Origin: Aphelenchoides besseyi
Lineage: Eukaryota; Nematoda; Chromadorea; Rhabditida; Aphelenchoididae
Assembly (NCBI GenBank): GCA_024699855.1
Contig: JAMPIQ010000001.1
Span: 11,408,001 to 11,472,000 of the forward strand
Direction of reading: 5' to 3'
DNA length: 64,000 bases
Position numbers and translations under genes: made by a program. A model generated the notes under the pieces. The model had not been told where the DNA came from and ran no database searches. It worked only from the letters and a program-made list of their open reading frames with translations. Shown here in pieces: positions 11,601-22,307 of this stretch. The first letter of the stretch is position 1; the number at the start of each line of letters is the position of its first letter.

Positions 11601-14369
11601 TTAGTAAACGGTATCCACTCGGATGTTTGTGGGCACTTCGGGATGAAACAAATCGATTGAAAGAACGATTCGAAGTGCCGTTGAAGCCGCTCCATCGAAC
11701 CACATTTCGTGTTCAAATGATGGATCGAACACCAAGAATTTGCCCGTTTTCCATCCTCTCACTTCTCGTCCACAGCGGATTCGAGCTTCGGATGGAGAAA
11801 CGAGACCAAGATGTGCTTCGAGAACGAAGTTTGTGGGCGCACAATGTGGAAAAACTCGACTTCCCGGTAGAAATACACTAATCTTCATCTGAAAACTATA
11901 CGCTTAAACAGACTACTTCCTTAATACTTACATCGCCTTTGTCGCATCGAGAATGTTCACTGAACTCCTTTAAAATTCGACAAGTTGCTGGAACCAATTG
12001 GCAGTTGTTTTCATCGAACGAATGTTCAGCGCGCAACATCAATGCACGATAGACACCCTCACTAATATGTGTATCTTCGTCGACAAATCGATCCGGCCGT
12101 TCAATCCACGCTTTTTGTGCTTCTTCTCGAATTATCGTCCACTGACGTTCTATGCTCTGGAATCACTTTAATATACCGACAACGTACGATTACTTGCCTT
12201 CAGTTGTCGAGCGCATTGAGTTTGCGATAATGCCCACCACGGTCGTGCTACCAATCCATCTAAGTTGTAAGTTGAACGCTGATAAACAGAAGGAAACAGT
12301 CCCAGTTCAACAGCCTCTTCGTATACTTTCAGAGCTTCTTGTTGCCGACCGAGACGCATAAGTCCATCACCCAAGTGGAAATAAAATCTTAATCGAACAG
12401 TTAACTGACGTTTACTTTTCAATTACTTGGCATCTTGAATCGGTTCGTCTCTTGCTTTCAATCCGCGTCTCATAAACTGGACACCTCGTTCGTAATCGTA
12501 TTCAAATGCTTTAAGCAAATAGCCGTAATAAGCTTGAGCTACAGCATTTTGAGCATCAATCTCCAGAACCTACAAATAAGACGGTTTTTGTGTTGAATAG
12601 CATTCTTACTGTTGTAAAAACTTTTCGCGCATCATCAGGACGTCCCATCATTAGAAACGTGATTCCAAAATCATTTTGCGCATCCAAGTCCTCAGGAAAT
12701 CGGTCGATTATTTCTCGTTGAACGCTCATTACACGATGTAAATTGCCACGATAGCGTGCACATTCGATCAAGTGATTAGCCGCCAATCTAAAAACAAACC
12801 TTTGTACATGTATTAGGACTAAAACAAACTTGTATAGTACTTCCGGAGTGTCAGTATTATCCAAGACCGTCTGATAACTTTTGATGGCTTGATCGAGAAG
12901 TGAGTCGTCATCTTGAAACTCTTGGAATTCGCTTCTCAATTGTTTAACTCGAGCGATACCGAATTGAGCACGCGGACTCTCCTTATACTCAGCCAATACG
13001 GCATCGTACAGTTTAAGTGCCTCGTCAAAATTGTGCTGCAATATCGAAGATTTATGAATTCTACTGTGATTCCTACTTTTTCAGCCAAATAATCTGCCTG
13101 ATCCAAACGTTCGCGATGCCGAAAGTCTTGACGATTGCTTATCAGTTTTTTGTCGTGCGTACTTCTGCTCTTTCTCACTGTAGCAACCTCACGAATCTCA
13201 GGTTCTTCGGATACTTCCTCAGTCAACACCTCGTTTTCATTTTCTTCAACACTTTCATCAACCGTCAATGGATGAGTGAGCTTTGGATAAAATTTGCGGT
13301 GCCGATTTTTGAGCCCCGACTTTCGCGGATTCTGTGTGTCTTCGGCCATTTGTTCTGCTTGAACCGATCGATGCCATGAAGCTCCTTTCTTTCGCGATTC
13401 TTGGCGTAATCGGCGCGGCAGTACCAGCTCATCAACTTCCTCCGACTCTTGATCGTCTTCATCAGAATCGTCGCCTATTTCTTCTTCGTTTAGGTCTTCA
13501 TCTTTTGGAGTCTTAGGTGGTGGTGGTTTCTCTGTCGATTGAACCTTCTATAAAACGCGTTGAGTATCTAGCTTTGTAACATTCTTTGAAAGTAACATTT
13601 TATGTGAAATACAGTTTTGCAGATCGCAAGAGAATGAAGATTAGTTTGTAAAAACTGTCTTCTGTTCTATGAAGTTATGTAACAATCGAAAATAACTCAC
13701 TTTCTCTTCCTCTGTGTCTTCTTCCTCTGAGTCGTCATCCTCTGAGTCGTCATCCTCTGAGTCTCGAGGTTCAATTGAAGGTTGACTTAATAAAGGTTTT
13801 TGTTTCACGCGTTTTTCAGTCTCTCTGGCCTGAATCTTTTCTTGTAACGCTGCGAAGAGCGAAGCTTCTTGATCGTCTGTTTCTTCGTCCTTGTCGATGT
13901 CTTGAACAATGATTGAATACGATTATTCTTCACACAAACCTACCAGGTACCGGTTGTACATCGGCAATCGATTCTTCTTCATTGATCCCAGCATCATGTG
14001 TTGGACTTAATTCTTCAGCTGGAGACACATATTCTTCTTCGTTATACTCTGATTCTAATCACAAAGATAATTTGTTGTAAACTGTTAACTTACCATGTTC
14101 TTCAGAGAAAATAGCAATTAAAGCCGAGCATAACAACGCAAAAACAAGGAGTACAGCCCATGTCTTAAGGCCGCCTTTGTTTACTGAATAATCAACCCGT
14201 GGTTGATGTACCATTAAGGCCATTGGTTGAACATGTCCAGGACCATCTTTTTTAAAAGATATAGAAAGAATGATTGAATCCCAAAAAACTTACAACTTGA
14301 GCCTTGACGTCGAAATGGATTACGTTGATGGATAACGCCGTTAGCATATGGAGTTGGTGATCCGGACAT
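11601..14369 (-). CDS. asph-1: Aspartyl/asparaginyl beta-hydroxylase (ASPH)
   Basis: Eleven exons, all closing in frame, give 746 residues: 14369-14294, 14246-14094, 14054-13944, 13900-13701, 13547-13077, 13035-12830, 12787-12610, 12569-12427, 12387-12198, 12156-11932, 11888-11601. The layout is a type II membrane protein: cytoplasmic 50 residues, one membrane segment (about 52-72), a long acidic and basic lumenal stalk, TPR-like helices (HNFDEALKLYDAVLAEY), and a C-terminal 2-oxoglutarate/Fe(II) oxygenase. The iron site uses two histidines only, visible as FPHCAPTN and FEHEMW, with a following arginine (ALRIVLSIDLFHPE) for 2-oxoglutarate. Family knowledge: ASPH hydroxylates Asp/Asn in EGF-like domains in the ER lumen. 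Length equals the human enzyme (758). One intron (12157-12197) has a GC donor. The symbol follows the C. elegans gene as I remember it. Confidence 0.93.
12157..12197 (-). other. GC-AG intron in ASPH
   Basis: Reading on the minus strand, the exon ends AAG and the intron begins GCAAGT and ends CCAG. The 41-bp length is normal for this genome and the phase is correct on both sides. The only GT alternative nearby (GTATAT) would leave a 20-bp intron. Confidence 0.8.
13726..13763. repeat. 15-bp tandem repeat inside the ASPH stalk
   Basis: Two full copies and a half copy of TCTGAGTCGTCATCC. On the minus strand the unit encodes Asp-Asp-Asp-Ser-Glu, part of an acidic run (SEDDDSEDDDSEEEDTEEE). It is in frame and likely length-variable between individuals. 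Confidence 0.8.
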
Positions 14370-15168
14370 CTTAACAGGAACTTGGTCAGCGAACGATCGA
14401 AACAAAAAGAATGCCGCTTAAATTCGATCAGTAGCCGGGCTGCTTTCTTCGGCAGCTTTGTTGCCTACTCATGGTCTGTGGATGATCGGCCGAGCGTCAA
14501 AAGCCGCTTCTTAGACCAAAAGAACGGAGTTTAACTTCCGCCGCCTTTCTTGTTTCTCGGCCAGAAAGTGGCGCCTTCGGACAAAAACTGCTTTTTCCAA
14601 ACCAACTCCTCCGTTGTTTCAAGTGTCCGTTGTACCGTGCGAACGTCTACAGCGCAAATTCAGCGGTTGAAAAGTTTCAATTTCAATCGTTTGTTTGCGT
14701 CACTTTTCAGACGATCTAAAACCATGCAATTTCCACGAATACGACCAGAAATCAAATTACGACTTTGAAACAACACGATCTATAGACGATAATCTAATTG
14801 GGAGACGAGCGACCAGAATTGAAAAGAAGGCAACAGACTGAGACGATTACTGATTGCATCACGAACCTCAATAAGGCAAACGGCAAGGAAGCTTTAACTT
14901 TAAAGAGCGATCAAAATCCTTGAAATGCTTTTGGAAAACCAACTCGAAACGATCGGCCAGAGAGAAAAGGCGACGACCGATCGCTTCTTCGTTATCCTCT
15001 GGATGTTTGCTTTGAGTGTCCGAGGAAAAAGCAAAAGATCTGCGAAGTCCGCAGTTAGGCCCCGGAGATTGCGAGCAGTTCGAGCAATTGATTGGGGCTA
15101 ATAAGCAACAATAAACCGTTTTATCTTTTATTCTCTTCTATAAACTCAACAAATCGCCTAACAAACAA
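14370..15168. other. Spacer between ASPH and UQCC1-like genes
   Basis: About 800 bp without a supported gene, between the ASPH start and the UQCC1-like stop (both minus strand). It must hold the ASPH promoter or 5' end. A reverse-strand AATAAA (TTTATT at 15127-15132) is the likely poly(A) signal of the UQCC1-like gene. Confidence 0.5.
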
Positions 15169-16241
15169 TCACACACTAACGGCCAACAGTTCTGCTGGTT
15201 TCCATTGTTTGATACCCGACACAAGAATTTCATTCGCATCTAATGAGTTAAGATAAACAGCCTAAATAACAAAGTTACTAAAATTCAAACCATCTGATCT
15301 TACCGTTGAGCGTATATACCGCACCACAGCGCCCAATTGCACGGGATCAACTTCACGACTCATATACAAGTTTCTCCATATCGCCGCAGCCAAAATACAA
15401 TCGGTATCAAGAATTCCCTTAAAGAACAAATGTAACAACGAAAGAAGAAAGTAATCACCTCGTCGTATTCAAGAATCGTTTGAACGTAAAGACCATGCAT
15501 TTTTCTTAAATCCGATTTCGCAGTGAATTTGGTGTTGAGTTCTTCCTAAAGTTAAAATGAAACGTAAGTTTAGATGTAAACATACGCCTATCAGCTCCAA
15601 ACGTTTGTCGATGTCGAACCACAAAGACGATAAAAGTCCGTTGAGAACTCGCTTATACGCAGCTGCATCCAAAGACGATTGAAGTCGCAGAAGACAAAGC
15701 CTGAAGTCAAGATAGAACACCGAACATTTAACGAGCACTAACCACGCGTGCAACAACGTCAATTTGTACCATGAAGACATGTAATCAGGTAAACCAAAGG
15801 CTAAAAGAAAAAATACTATTAGTAATAATAAAATGATACATACCTTTGATTAACGTCAAATACGGATAACTGTTGGCACAATCGTAGTACAGTTGAGACG
15901 AAGATTTGTCTAATAGCTAACGAATTTAGCAATAACATAATGGATAAGTGAAACCTACGCTGATCAAATCCGATTGGAGATCTTCAACATCGGGATTGTG
16001 GCGAAAGAACTTTCTTATCCAATAAAACTGTGGTAGTTTTTCGTTTTTTTCTATCGAACTTCGAACATAATCATCGTATAACTGCTTTTCTTTTGCGGTC
16101 TAAACTAAAATGTAAACCGCGAAATTGAAGAAAACGAACGTTTGGAATCGAATGAGAAGCAAATCGAAACACTTGAAATCGGGATGTCGATGTGTTTGGC
16201 TTCAGAATTCGCGCTGAAAAGAACAGCAAATGTCGATTCAT
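15169..16241 (-). CDS. UQCC1/CBP3-like ubiquinol-cytochrome c reductase assembly factor
   Basis: Eight exons close in frame to 260 residues: 16241-16140, 16099-15959, 15916-15844, 15800-15743, 15700-15586, 15545-15459, 15417-15304, 15261-15169. The N-terminus (MNRHLLFFSARILKPNTSTS) is basic and hydroxylated, as in a mitochondrial presequence. The chaperone domain shows SSWYKLTLLHAWLCLLRLQ, then KSDLRKMHGLYVQTILEYDE, then ILDTDCILAAAIWRNLY, in the same order as human UQCC1 (TLLHVWMCLVRL, LGYDEGIL, LAAALWRTFF). Family knowledge: it binds cytochrome b mRNA/protein during complex III assembly. The intron 15701-15742 is in frame and could be misread as coding, but splicing restores the family sequence. 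The first donor is a weak GTTCGT. It lies 183 bp from the divergent SCaMC gene, so a shared mitochondrial-gene promoter is likely. Confidence 0.85.
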
Positions 16242-16424
16242 TGGAGTAATCAATCTATTTTCTCATCAACTCTCGATCTCAAGCACTTTCTACGAAGCGA
16301 GTACTCGGCTGCTGTCCGACGAACTCGATTCGTGCACCTTCGCTCTCATGTCTGTTAAGAGCAGAGACGTAGAAAGAATCGGTAGTTAACAAGATTCGCT
16401 GGAATGGTTTAAATTTTCGTTTAA
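16242..16424. promoter_or_regulatory. Divergent promoter region between UQCC1-like and SCaMC genes
   Basis: Only 183 bp separate the two start codons on opposite strands. Both products are mitochondrial. No specific motif is claimed; the call rests on geometry. Confidence 0.5.
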
Positions 16425-18660
16425 ATGCAGCGTGTTTATTGCAATGTGTTGGACAACAAGCCGATGCAGACGGAGGAAAAGCCTTCGACTTCGAGACCAA
16501 CACAAAACGAGAAGAAGAACGAAAAATTGACTGAAAATGAATTTGAAGGTTTGTGATTTTATTGCGATTTCTAACTCAAAACGATTTTAGCACCCAAATT
16601 CGAGATGCGCGATGTTCCAATCGAGCGTTTGAATCCGCTGGCCAGTCCCACACATCTCGCTCCGCTGATTCAAGGTTCGATTCCCAAGGAGAAGGCGATA
16701 AAAACTCATACGAATCTTCATAATCTGAGCGCCGAGAAAGAAGAACAAATTCGACGGCTTTATGAGCGCTTGGACTACGATAACGATGGAACGGTCAATA
16801 TTCTTGATTTGAGCATGGCGTTGAAGCGAGAAGTTCCACACATTCCGTCGGGTCTTGCACCGGTACGTTCGTTTATTCATGTTTTACTTGATTGTATGTT
16901 TAGAAAATTGTTCAACGTATCAGTAAAGACAATAGCGACGAAATAAATCTTTCCGAATTTATTCAATACGTTGTGGTACGTCAATTTGCTTTCAATGATC
17001 GATTGTGTGACGTTTAGGAGCATGAGAAACGGTTAGAGTTCATTTTCAAGGACTTGGATCGAAATCAAGACGGTCAGTGAAAAGGAAAAGAGAACTAAAC
17101 AGTTAGATTTTAGGATTCATTGATGAGAACGAAATCAAAAACTACTGCACACAAATGGGTGTTCCGATAACCGACGCCAAAGCCGAGTATCTTGTTCAGA
17201 CGTGAGTTCGCGTCCATTCATTTCATTCTTTCGTTTATAGAATGGGCCAGAGCAACAACTCATCAATTTGTTTGGACGAATTCAAACAGTTCATGCTCTT
17301 CTATCCGAGCTCCGATCCAAAAGATATGGCACAATTTTGGAGACACAATTTGGTAGGTCTGAAGTGTGCAGTTGTAAAGCTTGTTGCTCCAAAAAACACT
17401 TATAAACAGAAAACATTTTGGATTTGAAATTATTTCTTTCCGTACACTTCCTGTGTGCGGTTTAGTCTTTTCTTTCTACTGACTTCTTGTTTGTCATGGT
17501 ACACAAGATAAAACGCATCAAACATGGACTGCGGGTCTTCAAGGTTATTTGGATGAAATTTGATCATAATCCCGCTGTTGTTACTGACATTTGGGTTTAG
17601 GTGATTGATTTGGGCGAAGACAGTCAAATTCCGGAAGACTTCTCGGCCCACGAAATGGAGACTGGAATTTGGTGGCGGCATTTAGTTGCTGGTGGAGTTG
17701 CGGGATGCATGAGTCGAACGTGTACCGCACCATTGGATCGATTAAAAGTTTTTCTTCAGGTTGCTCTGTTCGTTTAATTAATTGATTCAATATAACTTTA
17801 GGTTAATTCGTCAAAGAAAAGACCGTTTGGAGTAGTCGGTGGAATCAAATATCTTTACAATGAGGGTGGATTCAAATCGTTTTGGCGCGGAAATGGGATC
17901 AACGTTGTTAAGATTGCACCGGAATCAGCATTCAAATTCATGGCTTACGAACAAGTTAAACGACTCATTCAACGTTTCAAGGGATCGAACGAGCTGAGTA
18001 TTTACGAACGTTTTCTTGCCGGTTCAGCTGCTGGTGCGATTTCTCAAACGTTGATCTATCCGTTGGAGGTTTTGAAGACACGTTTAGCACTACGAAGAAC
18101 CGGCGATATGTCCAAAGGATTCATACATTTTGCGCATGAAATGTACAAAAACGAAGGTTGGATTTGTTTCTACAAGGTTGCTTGTAACGAATTAATGTTT
18201 CATAATCGCTTAACGTTCAGGGTTACGTACCAAATCTCTTGGGAATCTTACCATATGCGGGATTGGATTTAGCTGTTTACGAAACTTTAAAATCTTTGTA
18301 TTTAAAACGTAATCCGGAAGTTAGCGAACCCGGTGTTCTCGCATTGCTCGCTTGTGGTGCGTGTAGTTCGACTTGTGGTCAATGTGTAAGCTATCCATTG
18401 GCATTGATTCGTACTCGTTTGCAAGCGAGATGTAAGTACATCAAGAGTTGCAAGTTGTAATCGAGTTTTTAGCGATTTCTCATGACAAGGCACAACCGGA
18501 CACGATGGTCGGTCAACTGAAGTATATTTTGAAGAACGAAGGACCGACTGGTTTGTATCGTGGAATTGCACCCAACTTTATGAAAGTCATTCCTGCCGTC
18601 AGTATCAGTTACATCGTTTACGAGAGAGTCCGAAAGCAGTTGGGAGCTCGGATGAGTTGA
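16425..18660 (+). CDS. SCaMC-type calcium-binding mitochondrial carrier (SLC25A23/24/25 family)
   Basis: Ten exons join in frame to 551 residues: 16425-16548, 16591-16862, 16904-16975, 17018-17072, 17114-17201, 17241-17352, 17601-17759, 17802-18176, 18221-18431, 18473-18660. The N-terminal half has EF-hands: [12 protein letters not shown] and [12 protein letters not shown] are good Ca2+ loops, while the second and fourth ([24 protein letters not shown]) are degenerate. The C-terminal half has three solute-carrier repeats with signatures PLDRLK, PLEVLK and PLALIR; the third lacks the acidic residue, as is usual in SCaMCs. Family knowledge: inner-membrane ATP-Mg/phosphate exchange switched on by cytosolic Ca2+. 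A later in-frame ATG at 16464 is an alternative start. AATAAA lies at 18968-18973. Confidence 0.93.
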
Positions 18661-19076
18661 CAACAAAAAGGAATAAACGAAATTGCTTAGGAATCTCATT
18701 AGGTTTTTGAACGTTTGTATAACTACTTTTGTTGTATTTTGTCTTTCCATTGATTATGCTCGGTGTCATGCTCAACACGATTCGGCATTTTTGCCAGTTG
18801 TTTTGTTGTCAATTCACTAATTATTTGTGGATTAGGCATCTGGTCATTAGAATCGGGTATCATTCGCACTTCCTTTGCTCAATTTAACACTTGAATCCCA
18901 CAGTTTTCAATTCGATTTGTTTGTTATTTTTGTTAGAGTTTAGCTAATGTTACCGTAGAGTTGAAGTAATAAAAAATTGAAAAGTTTGTTTGAAAGAATC
19001 GACTGATTGTTCGAAACCAATTTATGATACTGAAATGCATGTCAATTCAAAAACTTAGACATTCCAGTCTACATCA
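18661..19076 (+). other. 3' UTR of the carrier gene and spacer to the NELF-E-like gene
   Basis: Poly(A) signal AATAAA at 18968-18973, then about 100 bp to an acceptor ATTCCAG (ending 19069) seven bases before the next ATG. No other feature seen. Confidence 0.5.
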
Positions 19077-19829
19077 ATGAACATTCCATCAGCGTTAACG
19101 GCTGAGGAAAAGCAGCTGAAAGTTGTCTTCGAAAACATACGAAACACCGTAAGTTACAGTCTGATTTTCGTTTTGAAGGCTTTTTCAGAAAAAAGCACTG
19201 GATGTAGCTTTAAGTTCCGTTGGATTGAACGGTGGCGCAGGAAAAGTGGAACAACGAACAGACAAGATGAGTATCGAGGACGGTAAGTTGAACATTAATC
19301 GTCATACACAAACTTTTAAACAGCCGATTTGAACACGGCGGAGCTTAAGAAGAAAGTGTTAACTGGAATGATCACCGTAAAAAAACAAAACGAAAAGCAG
19401 ACCTTTAAAAGAGCTCGAGCTGTGCGTAAAGTGAGTAAAAGGTGTTTGAATACAACCTTTACGATGAATTCTAGGGATCTTATCAGAGTGCAAGTACACA
19501 AAAAAGTTTTGATTTGTCAACTGAATTGAACGCGGTGAGTGTTGAGACTGTTCGTATGATTGTGGATGTGTTTAGGCAGCAGACAATCTCCTCAATTCTG
19601 GTCAGTACAACAAAACACAAGCCGAAAAAAGTCATTCATTCGGTCAAAATGAAAAGTCAGAAGAATCGGATCAATGGTGGCAACAACCATTCATATCATC
19701 GAGTACTGTTCAATCGGATTCGACATCACCAAAAAAACGTATTTCACTTATTTTGTTATTGAAATGAAGTCACTTGTTTTAGCTCGTTTATCGGAGACTG
19801 CGGAAGATGGTGAACTGACAGACGATTAA
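19077..19829 (+). CDS. NELF-E-like protein lacking the RRM
   Basis: Six exons close in frame: 19077-19148, 19189-19282, 19324-19430, 19475-19534, 19576-19738, 19783-19829, 180 residues. The N-terminus (LTAEEKQLKVVFENIRNTKK) and the middle block (ELKKKVLTGMITVKKQN, then FKRARAVRK) align with human NELF-E (LTEEEEALQKKFNKLKKKKK; AKQLVKSGAISAIKAET, then FKRSRTLEGK). A later PFISSS resembles the human ESFVSSS segment. The human RRM that follows (about residues 260-330 of 380) is absent; the gene stops in an acidic tail. Family knowledge: NELF holds RNA polymerase II near promoters, and NELF-E contacts NELF-B through its N-terminal part. Alternative reading: an unrelated short charged nuclear protein. 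Recognition is from memory of the family, without a search. Confidence 0.68.
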
Positions 19830-21141
19830 TTCACTTCTGCTTTTGTACAGTAACTTATTTCTTTTTATTAAAACATAAGTAAAAGGACAATAAGAAACAC
19901 CTTATTTGCTTATGTGAAAGGATTTGGATATTAAGAGAAGAAATGTGTATTTACACGTTTACGTTCGAGATGCTTCGGATAACCGAGCAGGTTGCCTAAT
20001 CCGACGTCTTGTTGGTCGAGATTTTATGTGAGCTATGAATAAAGTTGGTATAACAACTTTATGCATTGAATAGCCATGATCCATGTGATGGACCTTTTTT
20101 CTCCTAAGCTGACGTGGACATTTCAGCTGTTCGCTTCGTGTGATATGAATCTCCTTATTTGTCGTGTGCATACATCGCGTCCCGTAAGACGCGCAACGAG
20201 GTAGGACCATACATACAGGTGGACCTTTTCATCTCGTCGAAGGCGTCGGCTAACACCGCACCTTTTTGTCTTCGCCGAAGATAAGCGTAGAAGACGAAGA
20301 AGTCGAGAGAAAAAGAAAACCGCGTAAAGTGAGCACAGTCAACCGAACTGCTGAGAAAGACCGAAATTATACCACCACCAATGTGGACTATTAGTCTCAA
20401 CGTACAAGAGTTGAAGTTGTGATAGCAACCATTTGTATATGAACGTCTTTCGAGTCGACCTGAACTTCTCATTGTGGGTTATTAAGTTTCGTACAGTAAC
20501 ACGTTTATTTTTGCAACCAAAATGTTGATCGATCAAAAAGCATATCAGTGGACGTTTGCAAACTCCCGTCAAGCGACGTGAATTTGGGTTCCGGAAATGC
20601 ATCTGCTATTCAATCCGCGTCCTCGCTTTGGGCGTTTCACTCGCATCAACTCAATCGACCGACCTCGTCGCGTTATCAGCGCAGCACATTGACGCACTTG
20701 TCTCTCTCTGGAAAGTCCACCTAGTGATGACTGTAGAGGAAGGTGTAAGGCGACATTCCAAACCGTCCCTCACTCTCCAAAGCCAAACCTTGTGGTGGTT
20801 GCGTTTATGCCTCCCGCTTCGATTCACTTCAAATTATTTCGTTTTCCACACACAACCACGTTCTTCGTTTGTGTATGACGACCCACGTCCTAAATATCAT
20901 TGCGCTTCTGTCAGGCGAACTGCCCGCTTTGGAATTTTAATAACACGAACCAAAACTGTTTCCCGAGTCGTTTCAATTGTACGTCTCGATTGTCGATTTC
21001 GATAAGACTGCAGAGTGTGCCTATAGTATGAGTCAGTGTTTTGCGTGATTTCTTTAATCGATTGTCCTACTTTTTATCTTGACCATATGCAAATCGACAA
21101 TCTTCTTCGACTTTGCTTACTAAGAATCTTTTTCAGCGCTC
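19830..21141. other. Intergenic region
   Basis: The first 50 bases hold the 3' end of the NELF-E-like gene (ATTAAA near 19866). The rest, over 1.2 kb, shows no gene I can support; the 149-codon plus-strand frame at 20556-21005 has no recognisable domain, no partner exons and an unusual arginine/threonine-rich composition. A TTTTTCAG acceptor at 21129-21136 leads into the next gene. Confidence 0.5.
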
Positions 21142-22307
21142 ATGGACGATCCAAATTTGCAATTGGAAGGCACTGGCAATGAAGAAGAATCTCCATCGCC
21201 GGGACCTCAAAAAAACATGAGCGACAAGATACCGAGCGCCCATTCCGATTTGATTATTTCGATGATTCTCGCACGGGCTGATCAACTTTTCGCGGACAAT
21301 AGGAAACGTAAACCGATCTACAATGCCAGACGCAAAGAAAACTGGAAACAAGTGGGTAGTTCGTGATCTTCAGCTAATTTGTCCTCCATTTTAGCTCGTG
21401 GATCAACTGAATACGCAGTTAAATTGTGAATATTCGGTGGAACGTGTCAAAAATAACTGTAAACTAAACGACTGATAAAACTTCGTTAGAACTCGATTTC
21501 AGATCACTATCGTGTGACTTCTCTGAAACGAAATATCAGCAAACAACTGAAGTGAGGAACAGCAAGACTAATTGTCTACGTTTAATTTCAGTGAAATGGA
21601 CGAAAACGTCGACTTGAACGAGATTCCGGCTTATCAACAACTCTCCGAAATCGATCGTCTACTTTTCGATGCCGTTCGTTCGTCAAGTACCGAAATTGCA
21701 AAACCAATGGTTCGTCGTAAACGTGGTAATCAACTTGTAGCAATCAATTACAACCATACGTCTCTTACAGCACGACCTGAGAAGTTGAGTTCAAATAACG
21801 AGATTCAATTGGACACAAATGTCGACGAATCATCACGACTGTTTGCCGAACTTTCGTCGAGTGCAGCGGTTGCAAGTTCCAGTACTATTGGAGGCACATT
21901 GGACGCACTTTTGGCCGATTATTCTCGTCTACCGGTTGTCGAGCAGGCGTTAGAGATAAGCGGTACAAGTGAAAATGGTGACTTAAAACAGCTTGTCAGC
22001 GAATTGATTAGAAGTCAAAAAGAAACCTTGGAGGTAACAAAATTCCGATTAACAATCGAAAACAATCTTTCAGTCTGTTCGAATTTTCATGAAAGAACAA
22101 ACAATAGTGCAATCAAAAGTAATCGAGATGATGGCGTCCACCGTGGACTTGGTACGGGAATCTGCAGCGAATTTGGAGCGAACATCTGCTCCACAACAAT
22201 GTCCGACTTGTGCCGGTAGTCTAATGGAGTCTCTTCTTCAATTGTACACAACAAATCCAAAAGCGTTTACCGAGTTTGCACAAAATCCTGAGCTTCACGA
22301 AACTTAA
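21142..22307 (+). CDS. Myb/SANT-like domain protein of unknown function
   Basis: Five exons close in frame to 332 residues: 21142-21351, 21395-21458, 21503-21551, 21592-22033, 22074-22307. Residues about 30-105 form a helical, basic trihelix/Myb-SANT-like segment: KRKPIYNARRKENWKQLVDQ, LNTQLNCEYSVERVKNNYHY, then RVTSLKRNISKQL, with the tryptophan and the WKQLVDQLN...KVKNNYH pattern of MADF/Myb-like DNA-binding folds. The middle is Ser-rich and polar. The C-terminal third is predicted helical and carries a CPTC pair. A TTTTTCAG acceptor ends five bases before the ATG. AATAAA follows at 22338-22343. By inference it is a nuclear DNA-binding protein; such domains also occur in proteins derived from Harbinger transposons. 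I cannot assign an ortholog. Confidence 0.7.

Noticed and set aside
12178..12197. GT-AG reading of the ASPH intron with donor GTATAT
   Set aside because: Would leave a 20-bp intron and add nine residues absent from the family; the 41-bp GC-AG intron fits better.
20556..21005. 149-codon plus-strand frame
   Set aside because: Composition unlike the neighbouring genes, no domain, no acceptor/donor pairing.
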